Shown: positions 18,486 through 28,732 of the stretch, piece by piece | Numbering within the stretch: the stretch's first letter is position 1 | How the letters are laid out: each line of letters starts with the position of its first letter | Origin: Mycobacterium cookii | GTDB lineage: Bacteria > Actinomycetota > Actinomycetes > Mycobacteriales > Mycobacteriaceae | Length of the DNA stretch: 64,000 bases | Reading direction: 5' to 3' | NCBI RefSeq assembly: GCF_010727945.1 | Contig: NZ_AP022569.1 | Coordinates: forward strand, 1,426,001-1,490,000 | Notes under the pieces: model-generated | The model's database searches: none | Seen by the model: the letters and a program-made list of their open reading frames with translations, nothing else | What the model was told of the DNA's origin: nothing | Program-made: the position numbers and the translations under genes

Positions 18486-20471
18486 ATGCGCACTGTCCGC
18501 TCGGTCGCCGTGTTCGTCGCAATGCTGATCACCGCGTTACTGGTGGCACCGTCGGCGGCAGCACAGCCGCCGTTCCGGCTGTCCACCTACATCACCGACG
18601 ACGCCGGAGCGCTGAACGGCGCCGGCCGTGCCGCCATCGCTTCGGCCACCGGCAAGCTCTACTCCGATCGCCGCGTCCAGTTGTGGGTGGTCTTCGTCGA
18701 CGACTTCTCCGGACAGCCGGCAGTCAGCTGGGCACAGAACACCCGCAGCGCCAGCGACTTGGGCGACTTCGACGCCGTGCTCGCGGTGGCGACGGTCGAC
18801 CACTCCTATGCATTCCTGGTGCCGAACCGGGTGAAGACGATCAGCGCCGGGCAGGTGGACGACCTGCGGCGCAACCAGATCGAACCCGCGCTGCGACGCG
18901 GTGACTGGAGCGGAGCGGCGGTGGCGGCGGCCAACGGGCTCGACCGGGGTCCGGCGCCGACGAGCTCGGCGCCGCTGCTGATCGGGTTGGGCGTGATCCT
19001 GGCCGCGGTGATCGCCTTGTACGTGGTCATGCGCTACCGGCACCGTCGGCGACGGGCGGCCGAGCTGGCCGCGGCCAAACGGGTCGACGCCACCGACGCC
19101 GACGCGCTGGCGGCGCTGTCGCTGGGCGCTCTCGACGACCTGTCCCGCTGGAAAGTCGTCGATGTCGACAATGCGGTGCGCACCAGCGCCAACGAGCTGG
19201 CGCTGGCGGTCGAGGAGTTCGGCCAGCAGCGCACCCAGCCGTTCAGCAGCGCCGTTGACAGCGCCAAAGCTGCGCTGGCGCAGGCTTTCACCGTCCGTCA
19301 GCAACTCGACGACGCGATACCGGAGACGCGGGAGCAGCGCCGTGAACTGCTGACCGAGGTCATCGTCTCCGCGGCGCGGGCCGATCGCGAACTCGAGTCG
19401 CAGCGTGAGGCATTCGAGGAGATGCGCGACCTGGTGGTCAACGCACCGTCGCGTCTCGACGCCCTGACCCAGCAGATTGTCGACCTGACCGCGCGTATCG
19501 AGCCCTCGGAACAGCGAATGACCGAGCTGCACAACGAATTCGACTCCGCCGCGCTGGCCTCGGTCGCCACCAACGTCACGACCGCCAAAGATCGCCTGGC
19601 GTTCGCGGACCAAAACCTCAGCCGCGCACGCGATCTGGCGGCCAAGCCGGTCGGCGGTGAGCAGAGCGCCCTGGTCGACGCGGTGCATGCCGCAGAATCG
19701 GCGCTGGGGCAGGCCCGCTCGCTGCTCGACGCGGTTGACGGCGCCGCCAACGACATTCGGCACGCGGTGGCCACGCTGCCGACACTGATCGCCGACATCC
19801 ACGCCGGCCTCGGCCACGCCGACGCCACGTTGCAGGACGGGAAGAAGACGAAGACACCGAATCTGCGTGACCTGGTCGCCGCCCGCGACGCGGCGGCCCG
19901 TGCCCTCGACACCGCACGTAGCAGCGGCTCGGCCGATCCGCTCGGCTCGTTCACCGCGTTGACCAACGCCAACGCCGAATTGAATCGGCTGCTCGCCATA
20001 GTCGCCGAGGAGCAGGCCACCGCCGAGCGCCTCAACCGGACACTGGAGCAGGCGTTGTTCACCGCGCAGTCGCGGGTGCATGCGGTGTCGGAGTACATCG
20101 ACAACCGCCGCGGCAGCATCGGACCCGAAGCCCGCACCCGTCTGGCCGAAGCGAATCGACAACTGGAAGCCGCGCAGGACAAGCGATCCGATGCGGTGAG
20201 CGAAGCGATCACCCACGCCAACAACGCCGCCAGGCTGGCCGCGCAGGCCCAGTCACTGGCCGAGGGCGATGTGCAGTCCGCCCAGCGCGCGTACGCCGGG
20301 CGCTACGGCGGAGGCGACAACATGGGCGCGATGATGGGCGGGATCATCATCGGCGACATGCTCAGTGGTGGCATGCGAGGCGGGTTCGGCGGCGGCTGGG
20401 GTCCGACGTCGTTCGGCGGCTCGTCGGGTTCCTTCGACGGCGGCTTCATGGGTGGTGGCGGGCGGTTCTGA
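18486..20471 (+). CDS. TPM-domain membrane protein with long coiled-coil region (Rv2345-like)
   Basis: 661 residues from ATG 18486 (MRTVRSVAVFVAMLITALLVAPSAAAQPP), a signal peptide followed by a TPM domain (about 30-160: LSTYITDDAGALN, RVQLWVVFVDDFSG, AVLAVATVDHSYAFLV). One membrane segment at about 165-185 (APLLIGLGVILAAVIALYVVM) is followed by basic HRRRR. Residues about 210-600 are long, charged, heptad-like helices with repeated EAL/QL patterns, predicted coiled coil. The C-terminus is Gly- and Met-rich (GGFGGGWGPTS, MGGGGRF). TPM proteins act in membrane protein quality control in other organisms; here the function is unknown. It diverges from dgt and is convergent with glyS. Confidence 0.9.
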   Translation: MRTVRSVAVFVAMLITALLVAPSAAAQPPFRLSTYITDDAGALNGAGRAAIASATGKLYSDRRVQLWVVFVDDFSGQPAVSWAQNTRSASDLGDFDAVLAVATVDHSYAFLVPNRVKTISAGQVDDLRRNQIEPALRRGDWSGAAVAAANGLDRGPAPTSSAPLLIGLGVILAAVIALYVVMRYRHRRRRAAELAAAKRVDATDADALAALSLGALDDLSRWKVVDVDNAVRTSANELALAVEEFGQQRTQPFSSAVDSAKAALAQAFTVRQQLDDAIPETREQRRELLTEVIVSAARADRELESQREAFEEMRDLVVNAPSRLDALTQQIVDLTARIEPSEQRMTELHNEFDSAALASVATNVTTAKDRLAFADQNLSRARDLAAKPVGGEQSALVDAVHAAESALGQARSLLDAVDGAANDIRHAVATLPTLIADIHAGLGHADATLQDGKKTKTPNLRDLVAARDAAARALDTARSSGSADPLGSFTALTNANAELNRLLAIVAEEQATAERLNRTLEQALFTAQSRVHAVSEYIDNRRGSIGPEARTRLAEANRQLEAAQDKRSDAVSEAITHANNAARLAAQAQSLAEGDVQSAQRAYAGRYGGGDNMGAMMGGIIIGDMLSGGMRGGFGGGWGPTSFGGSSGSFDGGFMGGGGRF

Positions 20472-20486
20472 AGCCGGACAGAGAAC

Positions 20487-20525
20487 GGCGCGGCAGCTCA
20501 CCACGCCCTAGTGTGCTGCCGCGCC
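20487..20525. terminator. Strong hairpin, probable bidirectional terminator between TPM gene and glyS
   Basis: GGCGCGGCAGC (20487-20497) pairs perfectly with GCTGCCGCGCC (20515-20525). The 17-base loop contains a further CAC/GTG pairing. There is no U tract, as is usual for mycobacterial terminators. It sits between convergent genes ending at 20471 and 20633, the expected place for a shared terminator. Confidence 0.75.
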
Positions 20526-20632
20526 AAGTCTCGATAGGTTAACCGCGTTCACCGATAGTATTGGTCGCGTGCCGAATAGTGAAGAAGATCGCGAAAATTC
20601 TTCAAAACTTTGATGCTTGACGCGACCAGCGG

Positions 20633-22015
20633 CTAGCAACCGCGCAGTCGGGCACCCAGATAATCGGTCACCGCGTCGATACCGACCCGCTCCTGCGTCA
20701 TCGCGTCCCGCTCCCGGATCGTGACGGCGTGGTCGTCGAGCGAGTCGAAATCCACCGTCACGCAATACGGGGTGCCGATTTCGTCCTGACGGCGGTAGCG
20801 CCGGCCGATGGCGCCGGCGTCGTCGAAGTCGACGCTCCAGTACTTGCGCAATTCGGCGGCCAGATCGCGGGCCTTGGGGCTCAGGTCGGCGTGCCGGGAC
20901 AACGGCAGCACCGCGGCTTTGACCGGCGCCAGCCGCGGGTCGAGCCGCAACACGGTCCGTTTGTCAACGCCGCCTTTGGCGTTGGGCGCTTCGTCCTCGT
21001 GATAGGCGTCGATCAGGAACGCCATGAACGAGCGTGTCAGACCGGCCGCGGGTTCGATGACATAGGGCGTGTAGCGGGTGTCGTTGACTTGGTCGTAGTA
21101 CGACAGGTCGACGCCGGAATGCTTTGAATGCGTGGACAAGTCGAAGTCGGTGCGGTTCGCGACCCCCTCGAGCTCACCCCACGGGTTGCCCGAGAAGCCG
21201 AACTTGTACTCGATGTCGACGGTGCGGTCGGAGTAGTGCGACAGCTTGTCCTTCGGGTGCTCGTAGAGCCGCAGGTTCTCCGCATCGATGCCGAGTTCGA
21301 CGTACCAGGCCAGCCGGGTGTCGATCCAGTATTGATGCCACTCGCGGGCGGTGGACGGCTCGACGAAGAACTCCATCTCCATCTGCTCGAATTCGCGGGT
21401 GCGGAAAATGAAGTTGCCCGGCGTGATTTCGTTGCGGAAGCTCTTGCCGATCTGACCGATGCCGAACGGCGGCTTGCGGCGTGACGTCGTCACCACGTTG
21501 GCGAAGTTGACGAAGATGCCCTGAGCGGTTTCGGGCCGGAGATAGTGCAGGCCCTCCTCGGTCTCGATCGGGCCCAGATAGGTCTTGAGCATCATGTTGA
21601 ACTCGCGCGGCTCGGTCCACTCGCCCTTGGTGCCGCAGTCCGGGCACACGATCTCCGACATCGGCACCGAGTCTGGATCTCCACCCTTTTTGAGGGCGTA
21701 GGCCTCCTGCATGTGGTCCTGGCGATGCCGGTGGTGGCAGTTCAAACACTCCACCAGCGGGTCGTTGAACACTTCGACGTGCCCGGAGGCGACCCACACT
21801 TCGCGCGGCAGGATGATCGAGGAGTCCAGGCCGACGACGTCGTCGCGGCCGGTGACCACCGAGCGCCACCACTGCCGCTTGATGTTCTCCTTGAGCTCCA
21901 CGCCCAGCGGCCCGTAATCCCACGCCGATTTGGTGCCGCCGTAGATTTCGCCGGCGGGATAGACCAGGCCGCGCCGTTTGGCGAGGTTGACGACGGTGTC
22001 GATGACGGACGCCAC
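20633..22015 (-). CDS. glyS: Glycyl-tRNA synthetase (single-chain class II)
   Basis: Charges tRNA-Gly. 460 residues starting [27 protein letters not shown]. Class II motifs are visible: the [32 protein letters not shown] block (motif 2 with RNE), [12 protein letters not shown] (glycine site), and the C-terminal anticodon-binding domain from about residue 350 ([14 protein letters not shown]). CHHRHRQDH and CPDCGTKG in the insertion suggest a zinc-binding insert. It diverges from smtB across about 105 bases. Confidence 0.98.
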   Translation of the reverse strand: MASVIDTVVNLAKRRGLVYPAGEIYGGTKSAWDYGPLGVELKENIKRQWWRSVVTGRDDVVGLDSSIILPREVWVASGHVEVFNDPLVECLNCHHRHRQDHMQEAYALKKGGDPDSVPMSEIVCPDCGTKGEWTEPREFNMMLKTYLGPIETEEGLHYLRPETAQGIFVNFANVVTTSRRKPPFGIGQIGKSFRNEITPGNFIFRTREFEQMEMEFFVEPSTAREWHQYWIDTRLAWYVELGIDAENLRLYEHPKDKLSHYSDRTVDIEYKFGFSGNPWGELEGVANRTDFDLSTHSKHSGVDLSYYDQVNDTRYTPYVIEPAAGLTRSFMAFLIDAYHEDEAPNAKGGVDKRTVLRLDPRLAPVKAAVLPLSRHADLSPKARDLAAELRKYWSVDFDDAGAIGRRYRRQDEIGTPYCVTVDFDSLDDHAVTIRERDAMTQERVGIDAVTDYLGARLRGC

Positions 22016-22085
22016 GAGGTGCTGACTCCTGATGTTGTGAAATGCGGACGATCCGTCATCGTAGCGATCAACCGCGCGCTTTTTG

Positions 22086-22105
22086 ACATGCGTGATTATG
22101 CATGT
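22086..22105. promoter_or_regulatory. Palindrome upstream of smtB-zur, candidate SmtB/Zur operator
   Basis: ACATGC and GCATGT (22086-22091 and 22100-22105) flank an 8-base spacer in the short glyS-smtB divergent gap, 16 bases before the smtB ATG. Its symmetry and place match an autoregulatory ArsR-family operator, but it is not a close match to any consensus I can state with confidence. Confidence 0.5.
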
Positions 22106-22120
22106 GACAGTGGATGCAGT

Positions 22121-22498
22121 ATGTCTCCCTCAATTCCGGCCGCAGCTGACAGCGACGAGCTGGTCGGCGAGCACCAGCACAGCGCTGCCGCAGAGCTGCC
22201 GGCGCCGCCGCCGCGGGAAATCCTCGAGGCCGCCGGCGAACTGCTGCGCGCGCTGGCCGCGCCGGTGCGGATCGCGATCGTCCTGCAGCTGCACGAGTCG
22301 CAACGCTGCGTGCACGAGCTGGTCGACGCGCTGGGCGTGCCGCAGCCGCTGGTCAGCCAGCACCTGAAGATCCTGAAGGCCGCGGGCGTGGTCGCCGGAG
22401 AGCGGTCCGGACGCGAGGTGCTGTACCGGCTGGCCGATCACCACCTGGCGCACATCGTGGTCGACGCCGTCGCGCACGCCGGCGAGGAAAAGCCGTGA
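22121..22498 (+). CDS. smtB: ArsR/SmtB-family metal-sensing repressor
   Basis: Represses transcription unless metal is bound, probably zinc. 125 residues from ATG 22121 ([20 protein letters not shown]). The winged helix-turn-helix lies at about residues 35-110: [40 protein letters not shown] (recognition helix), [16 protein letters not shown]. The C-terminal [17 protein letters not shown] carries the alpha-5 His/Asp metal ligands. It overlaps zur by four bases (GTGA), as the smtB-zur pair does in M. tuberculosis. The palindrome at 22086-22105 may be its operator. Confidence 0.95.
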   Translation: MSPSIPAAADSDELVGEHQHSAAAELPAPPPREILEAAGELLRALAAPVRIAIVLQLHESQRCVHELVDALGVPQPLVSQHLKILKAAGVVAGERSGREVLYRLADHHLAHIVVDAVAHAGEEKP

Positions 22499-22896
22499 CG
22501 TCTCAGGCCCAGGCCGGCGTCCGGGCCACCCGGCAACGGGCGGCCATCGCGGGCCTGCTGGACACCCTCGACGAATTCCGTTCCGCCCAGGAGCTGCACG
22601 ACGAGCTGCGCCAGCGCGGCGAGAACATCGGCCTGACCACCGTTTACCGGACGCTGCAATCGATGGCCTCGGCCGGCATGCTCGACACGCTGCGCAACGA
22701 CACCGGCGAATCGGTCTATCGGCGTTGCTCTGACCACCATCACCACCACCTGGTGTGCCGAGTGTGCGGGTCGACCGTCGAAGTCGGCGACCACGAAGTC
22801 GAGACGTGGGCGGCGGAGGTCGCAGCCAAGCACGGATACTCCGACGTCAGCCACACCATCGAGATCTCCGGCACCTGCTCGAACTGCCGCAGCTGA
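22495..22896 (+). CDS. zur: Zinc uptake regulator of the Fur family
   Basis: Zinc-dependent repressor of zinc-uptake genes (FurB). 133 residues from GTG 22495. N-terminal winged helix: RQRAAIAGLLDTLDEFRSAQELHDEL, TTVYRTLQSMASAG. The metal part has DHHHHHLVCRVCG (regulatory His cluster and CxxC) and a final CSNC, giving the structural zinc. Translated from the stop of smtB. Length and motifs match the M. tuberculosis protein. Confidence 0.96.
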   Translation: MTSQAQAGVRATRQRAAIAGLLDTLDEFRSAQELHDELRQRGENIGLTTVYRTLQSMASAGMLDTLRNDTGESVYRRCSDHHHHHLVCRVCGSTVEVGDHEVETWAAEVAAKHGYSDVSHTIEISGTCSNCRS

Positions 22897-22897
22897 G

Positions 22898-23314
22898 CTA
22901 ACCGGTCAACGCCCGGCGGATGTCCGCGCCCTTGTCGAGCACCATCAGAATCAGCGTTTGCAGCGCGTCATCACTGAGGCCGCCGCCGGGAAAGTTGTAG
23001 CGCAACAACACATCTGCGGACTTGCTCGAATTGCGTTTGGTGGCGGGGTCGGTCGGCTTCTCCACCAGCGAGATCGATCCCAGCAGGATACCGCGCGACT
23101 GTTCGGCCGCGATGTCGCGAATCTTCTTGGTCAGCAACAGATCCCACGCCACGATTTGCGTCAGCGACACCAGGTCCAGGCCGTCGGTGATCGACACCAC
23201 CCGCAGCGACGCGATGGTGCCGCCTTGATGCACCGTCAAGGCGCCGTCGGATTCTTCGTCGACGGGCAACACCTCGGAGAGCACCGTGAGCAACTGCTCC
23301 TGCAACGACGGCAT
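22898..23314 (-). CDS. Conserved mycobacterial protein (Rv2360c-like)
   Basis: 138 residues from ATG 23314 (MPSLQEQLLTVLSEVLPVDEESDGALTV). No catalytic motif seen. The sequence DGLDLVSLTQIVAWDLLL and the C-terminal YNFPGGGLSDDALQTLILMVLDKGAD are well-behaved protein sequence, and the position between zur and uppS matches the Rv2360c slot. Its stop lies one base from zur (convergent), and the gap to the uppS stop is 16 bases. Function unknown. It may be co-transcribed with uppS. Confidence 0.8.
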   Translation of the reverse strand: MPSLQEQLLTVLSEVLPVDEESDGALTVHQGGTIASLRVVSITDGLDLVSLTQIVAWDLLLTKKIRDIAAEQSRGILLGSISLVEKPTDPATKRNSSKSADVLLRYNFPGGGLSDDALQTLILMVLDKGADIRRALTG

Positions 23315-23330
23315 CAGCGTTGATCCCCCA

Positions 23331-24245
23331 TCAGGCCGTCCCGAACCGTCGGTTACGCGATGCGTATTCTTCGCACGCGGCCCAAAGATGCCGACGGTCG
23401 TAGTCCGGCCACAGCGTGTCCTGGAAGATGAATTCGGCATATGCCGCTTGCCACAGCATGAAGTTGCTGGTCCGCTGCTCACCTGAGGTCCGCAGCAGCA
23501 GGTCGACGTCGGGGATGTCGGGGCGATGCAGGTGCCGGGCCACGGTCGCCTCGGTGACGCGCTCAGGGTCAAGCCTGCCCGCGGCCGCTTCGCGCGCGAT
23601 ATCCTTTGCGGCTTCGGCGATTTCAGTCCGGCCGCCGTAGTTCACGCAGTAGTTGACGGTGATCACCTCATTGTTCCTGGTCAATTCCTCGGCCACCGCC
23701 AGTTCGTTGATGACGCTGCGCCACAGCCGTGGCCGCGAGCCCACCCAGCGGATCTTGACACCCATCTCGTTGAGGTTCACCCGCCGTCGACGCACGACAT
23801 CGCGGTTGAACCCCATCAGGAAACGGACCTCGTCGGCGGAACGCTTCCAGTTCTCCGTGGAGAACGCGTACAGGCTCAGCCATTTGATACCGATTTCTAT
23901 TGCACCGCAGACGATGTCGATGACGACCGCCTCGCCCATCTTGTGGCCCTCGACGCGGGGCAGCCCGCGCTGGGTGGCCCAGCGGCCGTTGCCGTCCATC
24001 ACGATCGCGATGTGATTGGGCAATTGGTCGGCCACGATGCGCGGAGCGGACGCCTTGGAGATGTGTTGCGGTGGGCGGCGCGGCCCGCCGTCCGGCGACG
24101 GCGGCAATGCCGGGAAAACCACCGGCCACGTCGACGTGTCGGGGAAGACCGGATAATCGTCTGGCGCCGGGGCGAGCTGCGGGAAGTCGAGCTTCCGCTT
24201 GCGCTCAGCCCTCCGCTCTGAGCGGCTCACCCGGCTCGTCCCCAT
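23331..24245 (-). CDS. uppS: Decaprenyl diphosphate synthase (long-chain cis-prenyltransferase)
   Basis: Builds decaprenyl diphosphate, the lipid carrier for cell wall and arabinan synthesis. 304 residues from ATG 24245; an ATG three codons upstream is possible and both overlap the recO 3' end (24205). The catalytic Asp is in [13 protein letters not shown], then [24 protein letters not shown], and the C-terminal [27 protein letters not shown] with the Arg-Ser pair that binds isopentenyl diphosphate. The proline-rich N-terminal extension (about residues 20-65) is shared with the M. tuberculosis enzyme. Confidence 0.95.
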   Translation of the reverse strand: MGTSRVSRSERRAERKRKLDFPQLAPAPDDYPVFPDTSTWPVVFPALPPSPDGGPRRPPQHISKASAPRIVADQLPNHIAIVMDGNGRWATQRGLPRVEGHKMGEAVVIDIVCGAIEIGIKWLSLYAFSTENWKRSADEVRFLMGFNRDVVRRRRVNLNEMGVKIRWVGSRPRLWRSVINELAVAEELTRNNEVITVNYCVNYGGRTEIAEAAKDIAREAAAGRLDPERVTEATVARHLHRPDIPDVDLLLRTSGEQRTSNFMLWQAAYAEFIFQDTLWPDYDRRHLWAACEEYASRNRRFGTA

Positions 24246-25044
24246 GCGCCACATCCTGCCTGACCAACGCTATGCGGCGGTCCAGCAGGCTCTGATCCAG
24301 CACATCCACCCGTCGCATCCGCTCGACGAGCGGCAGTGTTCTCAGCTGCCGCTCCAAGTGCCATTGCAGGTGAGCGGCCACCAATCCGCTGACGTGACTG
24401 CGGGCCGATTGCGGGATGGCTTCGGCACCTTCCCAGTCGCCGTCGCGCAGCGCCGACATCAGATCCAGCACGCCCATCGGTGGCGTCGTCGCACCGGCGG
24501 GGCGGCAGTAGCCGCAGACGCTGCCGCCCGCGGCGACGTGAAACGCCCGGTGCGGGCCCGGTGTGGCGCAGCGTGCGCATTCGGTCAGCGCCGGGGCCCA
24601 CCCGGCGATGCTCATCGCGCGCAGCAGGTAGGCGTCCAACACCAGCTCGCGGGGCCGGCTGCCGTCGGCCACCGCCCGCAGCGCGCCCACCGTGAGCCGG
24701 TGCAGTTCCGGCGCCGGCGCCCGCTCCTCGCCGGCGAGTCGCTCGGCGGTTTCCAGCATGGCGCACGCCGAGGTGTACCGGCCGTAGTCGCTGACGATGT
24801 CGGTGGCGAACGCGTCCAGCGAGACGACCTGCGTGACGATGTCGAGGTTGCGGCCCGGGTGCAGTTGCACATCGATGTGTGCGAACGGCTCCAGCCGCGC
24901 GCCGAACTTGCTGCGGGTACGACGGACGCCCTTGGCCACCGCGCGGACCAGCCCGTGGTCGCGGGTGAGCAGGGTGACGATCCGGTCGGCTTCGCCGAGC
25001 TTGTGCTGGCGCAGCACCACCGCTCGATCTCGGTACAGCCGCAT
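24205..25044 (-). CDS. recO: DNA repair protein RecO
   Basis: RecF-pathway mediator that anneals single-stranded DNA and loads RecA. 279 residues, starting [27 protein letters not shown], the typical OB-fold N-terminus. A four-Cys zinc motif is visible as CARC...CGYC (about residues 160-185). The C-terminal helical part ends LRAEG. It diverges from the amidase gene with a short gap, and uppS begins inside its 3' end. Confidence 0.95.
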   Translation of the reverse strand: MRLYRDRAVVLRQHKLGEADRIVTLLTRDHGLVRAVAKGVRRTRSKFGARLEPFAHIDVQLHPGRNLDIVTQVVSLDAFATDIVSDYGRYTSACAMLETAERLAGEERAPAPELHRLTVGALRAVADGSRPRELVLDAYLLRAMSIAGWAPALTECARCATPGPHRAFHVAAGGSVCGYCRPAGATTPPMGVLDLMSALRDGDWEGAEAIPQSARSHVSGLVAAHLQWHLERQLRTLPLVERMRRVDVLDQSLLDRRIALVRQDVAHGDEPGEPLRAEG

Positions 25045-25095
25045 GGATATCAGTTTGTCACCGCACTGCGACGGCGCCTTGTACCCGCGCCGATA

Positions 25096-26565
25096 ATGTC
25101 TGTACCGATGAGTAACTCGCAGCTATCCCGCTTCCCCACGCTGACCGACCAGCTTTATCAACTGGCCAGCGGAGAAGTGACCTCGGACGAGCTGGTTCGC
25201 CGCTCGCTGCGCGCCATCGGCCACAGCCAGTCCACGCTCAACGCCTTTCGCGTCGTGCTCACCGAGTCGGCGCTGGCCGACGCCGCCGCGGCGGACCGGC
25301 GACGCGCCGCCGGGGACCTCGCCCCGCTGCTCGGTGTGCCGATCGCGGTCAAAGACGACGTCGACGTCGCCGGGTCGCCGACCTGGTTCGGCACCACCGG
25401 TAACGTCCGGCCGGCCACCGAGGACGCCGAAGTGGTCCGCCGGCTGAAGGCGGCCGGTGCGGTGATCGTCGGCAAGACCAACACCTGCGAGCTGGGCCAG
25501 TGGCCGTTCACCAGCGGACCCGGATTCGGCCACACCCGCAATCCGTGGTCGCGCAAGCACACCCCGGGCGGATCGTCGGGTGGTAGCGCGGCCGCAGTGG
25601 CCGCCGGGCTGGTAACCGCCGCGATCGGCTCTGACGGGGCGGGCAGCGTGCGCATCCCGGCGGCGTGGACCCACCTGGTCGGCATCAAGCCGCAGCGTGG
25701 ACGCATCTCGACGTGGCCGCTGCGCGAAGCGTTCAACGGCATCACCGTCAACGGTGTGCTGGCCCGCACGGTCGCCGACGCGGCGCTGGTGCTCGACGCG
25801 GCGTCCGGCAACGTCGACGGCGACCTGCACAAGCCGCGGCCGGTCACGGTGTCCGAACACGTCGGCATCGCACCGGGCCCGCTGCGGATCGCGTTGTCGA
25901 CGCGGTTCCCGTTCACCTTTTTCGGCGCCCGGCTGCATCCGGAGATCAAGGCCGCACTGGAGTCCGTCGGCGACCAGCTGCGGCTGCTGGGCCACAGCGT
26001 GGTGTCGGGCAACCCCGATTACGGCCTGCGGTTGTCGTGGAACTTCTTGTCCCGGTCCACCTCCGGGCTGCTGGACTGGGCTGACCGGCTGGGCGACGGT
26101 GTGGAGTGGGATTCCCGGACGCAGGCGAACATGCGCGTCGGCCGGGTGCTCTCGCAGTCGATTCTGCGCAAGGCCCGCGCGCAGGAGGCGGCCGATCAAC
26201 GCCGGGTCGGCTCGATCTTCCGCATCGTGGACGTCGTGCTCGCGCCGACCACCGCGCAGCCGCCACCGCCGGCGCACGCCTTCGACAAGTTGAGCGGTCT
26301 GGGCACCGACCGGACCATGATCGCCGCCTGCCCGGTGACCTGGCCGTGGAATGTGCTGGGCTGGCCGTCGATCAACGTCCCGGCCGGCTTCACCTCCGAC
26401 GGTTTGCCGATCGGCGTGCAGTTGATGGGCCCGGCCAACAGCGAGCCGTTGCTGATCTCGCTGGCCGCCGAGCTGGAGGCGGTGTGCGGCTGGTCGGCCA
26501 AGCAGCCGACGGCCTGGTGGAACACCGGCTACGACATCCCGCCCGTTACGGCGTCAAAAACCTAG
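25096..26565 (+). CDS. amiA2: Amidase (amidase signature family)
   Basis: Hydrolyses amides by a Ser-cisSer-Lys triad. 489 residues from ATG 25096 (MSVPMSNSQLSRFPTLTDQLYQL); the in-frame ATG 25108 is an equally good start. The signature is complete: catalytic Lys in GVPIAVKDDVDVAG, the Gly/Ser block TPGGSSGGSAAAVAAGLVTAAIGSDGAGSVRIPAA with cis-Ser and nucleophile Ser. It closely matches the M. tuberculosis protein I remember as AmiA2 (Rv2363). Its real substrate is unknown. It is convergent with era (12-base overlap). Confidence 0.92.
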   Translation: MSVPMSNSQLSRFPTLTDQLYQLASGEVTSDELVRRSLRAIGHSQSTLNAFRVVLTESALADAAAADRRRAAGDLAPLLGVPIAVKDDVDVAGSPTWFGTTGNVRPATEDAEVVRRLKAAGAVIVGKTNTCELGQWPFTSGPGFGHTRNPWSRKHTPGGSSGGSAAAVAAGLVTAAIGSDGAGSVRIPAAWTHLVGIKPQRGRISTWPLREAFNGITVNGVLARTVADAALVLDAASGNVDGDLHKPRPVTVSEHVGIAPGPLRIALSTRFPFTFFGARLHPEIKAALESVGDQLRLLGHSVVSGNPDYGLRLSWNFLSRSTSGLLDWADRLGDGVEWDSRTQANMRVGRVLSQSILRKARAQEAADQRRVGSIFRIVDVVLAPTTAQPPPPAHAFDKLSGLGTDRTMIAACPVTWPWNVLGWPSINVPAGFTSDGLPIGVQLMGPANSEPLLISLAAELEAVCGWSAKQPTAWWNTGYDIPPVTASKT

Positions 26566-27450
26566 TCTGCCAAGCTGTTTGGGGTCACGCTGCCAATTCT
26601 TGGCTACTTTGACACGCAGATCCAGAAAGACCTTGGTGCCCAACAATTTCTCGATCTGACTGCGCGCTGCGGTGCCCACCTCGCGCAGCCGTGCCCCGCC
26701 TTTGCCGATCACGATGCCCTTCTGGCTTTCCCGCTCGACATACAGCAGTGCGTACACGTCGATCAGGTCGTCACGACCCTCACGCGGAGTGACCTCGTCG
26801 ATCACCACCGCCAGCGAATGCGGCAACTCGTCCCGCACGCCTTCCAAGGCAGCCTCCCGGATGAACTCGGCCATCAGGACCTCCTCGGGTTCGTCGGTCA
26901 GCTCGCCGTCGGGGTAATAGGGTGGTCCGACCGGCAGCGCGGCGGCCAAAACATTTGTCAGCAGGTCGATCTGCTCACCGGCAACTGCCGACACCGGCAC
27001 GATCTCGGCATCACCGAGGAGTTCGCTCACCGCGACGAGCTGGGCAGCGACCTTGTCCTTGGCTATCTTGTCGATCTTGGTGACGACGCCGATCAATGTC
27101 GTTCTGGGCGCGGTCGAACGGATCTGCTCGACGATCCACCTGTCCCCCGGTCCGATCGCCTCGTCGGCGGGAATGCACAAGCCGATCGCGTCGACTTCGC
27201 TGTAGGTGTCGCGCACCAAGTCGTTCAGCCGCTTGCCCAGCAAGGTGCGCGGCCGGTGCAGCCCAGGGGTGTCGACGAGGATGATCTGGAAGTCGTCGCG
27301 GTGCACGATCCCGCGGATCGTGTGCCGGGTGGTCTGCGGACGGCTCGATGTGATCGCCACCTTCGAGCCGACCAGCGCGTTCGTCAGCGTCGATTTTCCG
27401 GTGTTCGGCCGGCCGACGAAACATACGAAACCGGAACGGAATTCAGTCAT
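26554..27450 (-). CDS. era: GTPase Era
   Basis: Small-subunit ribosome assembly GTPase that binds 16S rRNA. 298 residues. GTPase motifs: G1 GRPNTGKS (about 12-19), G2 near TTRHTIRG, G3 DTPGL, G4 VVTKIDK. The C-terminal KH domain (about 200-298) contains [14 protein letters not shown]. Its first codons overlap the upstream CorC-like gene by 8 bases (27443-27450), forming the run CorC-like-era, as in M. tuberculosis. Confidence 0.97.
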   Translation of the reverse strand: MTEFRSGFVCFVGRPNTGKSTLTNALVGSKVAITSSRPQTTRHTIRGIVHRDDFQIILVDTPGLHRPRTLLGKRLNDLVRDTYSEVDAIGLCIPADEAIGPGDRWIVEQIRSTAPRTTLIGVVTKIDKIAKDKVAAQLVAVSELLGDAEIVPVSAVAGEQIDLLTNVLAAALPVGPPYYPDGELTDEPEEVLMAEFIREAALEGVRDELPHSLAVVIDEVTPREGRDDLIDVYALLYVERESQKGIVIGKGGARLREVGTAARSQIEKLLGTKVFLDLRVKVAKNWQRDPKQLGRLGF

Positions 27451-28732
27451 GGTCCGCAGTCACCACTTCCGCCCGGCGCAGCAAAACAGTACCGATTCTG
27501 ATTCGCCCGCGGTGGTCGGGTCCACCCTCGGCATGCAGCAACAGCCCATGCGAGATCACCTCTGAGCCGGGTAGCGGCACACGGCCCAACTCCAGGGCCA
27601 GCAGCCCGCCGACCGTATCGACGTCGAGGTCCTCTTCGAATTCCACATCGAACAGCTCACCGACATCTTCGATCGGCAGTCGCGCCGATACCCGGAACTG
27701 GTTGTCGCCCAGGTCTTCTACCGGCGCGACCTCGCCTGCGTCGTACTCGTCGGCGATCTCACCGACGATCTCCTCCAGCACGTCCTCGATTGTCACCAGC
27801 CCGGCGATCGCCCCGTATTCGTCGACCAGCAACGCCATGTGGTTGCGGTCGCGCTGCATTTCTCGCAGCAGCGCATCCAGGGGCTTGGAGTCCGGCACGA
27901 ACACCGCCTGGCGCATCACCTTCGCGACGGGTGTGTCACGCCCACCGGCGGATGAGTAATACGCTTGCTGGACACAGTCTTTCAGGTACACGACGCCGAC
28001 GATGTCGTCGACGTTCTCACCGATCACGGGAATGCGGGAGTGCCCGCTGCGCACCGCGACCGACGTCGCCTGGTCGGCGGATTTGTCGCTCTCGATCCAG
28101 ATCATCTCGGTGCGCGGCACCATCACCTCGCGGGCCGGCGTATCGCCGAGTTCGAACACGGACTGGATCATTCGGCGCTCATCGGCGGCCACCACGCCGC
28201 GCTGCTGTGCCAGGTCGACGACCTCGCGGAGTTCGATTTCCGACGCGAACGGCCCGTTGCGGAAGCCGCGACCCGGCGTCAGCATGTTTCCCAGCACCAC
28301 CAGGAGCCGAGTGAGGGGGGCCAGCAGCACCGAGATCGCTTGCAGCGGTAGTGCTGACACCAGTGAGATCGAGTAGGCGTTCTGCCGCCCGAGCGTTCTC
28401 GGGCCGACACCGATCACGACGAAGCTGGTCACCACCATGATCGCCGCGGTGGCGAACAGCGCCCAATCGCGGCTCACGTTGCGGTAGAAGTAGGCCGCCA
28501 GCAGCACGGTCGCAGTGACCTCGCAGACGATCCGCAACAACACGACCAGATTGACGTAGCGAGGACGGTCGGTCATCACCTTGGCCAGCCGTACCGCACC
28601 TGGGCGATCGTCGCGGACCAGCTCCTGCACCCGCGCCATCGACACCGTGGCGAGCGCGGCGTCGATGGCGGCGAACAGGCTGCCCAGACAGATCAGCACG
28701 ATCGCGCCGAGCAGTGGAGCGGGGCTGTTCAA
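27443..28732 (-). CDS. CorC/HlyC-like membrane protein with CBS domains (Rv2366c-like)
   Basis: 429 residues. I chose TTG 28732 ([25 protein letters not shown]) because it overlaps the ybeY stop as TTGA and starts the first membrane helix; the frame is open further upstream only inside ybeY. DUF21 region with four hydrophobic segments (residues about 5-165), a pair of CBS domains (about 190-310, [12 protein letters not shown] and [28 protein letters not shown]), then the small CorC_HlyC domain (about 330-415). The family is linked to magnesium or cobalt transport, but the substrate here is not known. Confidence 0.92.
   Translation of the reverse strand: MNSPAPLLGAIVLICLGSLFAAIDAALATVSMARVQELVRDDRPGAVRLAKVMTDRPRYVNLVVLLRIVCEVTATVLLAAYFYRNVSRDWALFATAAIMVVTSFVVIGVGPRTLGRQNAYSISLVSALPLQAISVLLAPLTRLLVVLGNMLTPGRGFRNGPFASEIELREVVDLAQQRGVVAADERRMIQSVFELGDTPAREVMVPRTEMIWIESDKSADQATSVAVRSGHSRIPVIGENVDDIVGVVYLKDCVQQAYYSSAGGRDTPVAKVMRQAVFVPDSKPLDALLREMQRDRNHMALLVDEYGAIAGLVTIEDVLEEIVGEIADEYDAGEVAPVEDLGDNQFRVSARLPIEDVGELFDVEFEEDLDVDTVGGLLALELGRVPLPGSEVISHGLLLHAEGGPDHRGRIRIGTVLLRRAEVVTADHD

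Noticed and set aside
18537..20216. 559-codon minus-strand open frame opposite the TPM-domain gene
   Set aside because: Antisense frame with Arg/Gly-rich, low-complexity translation; the plus strand has a signal peptide, TPM domain and coiled coil.
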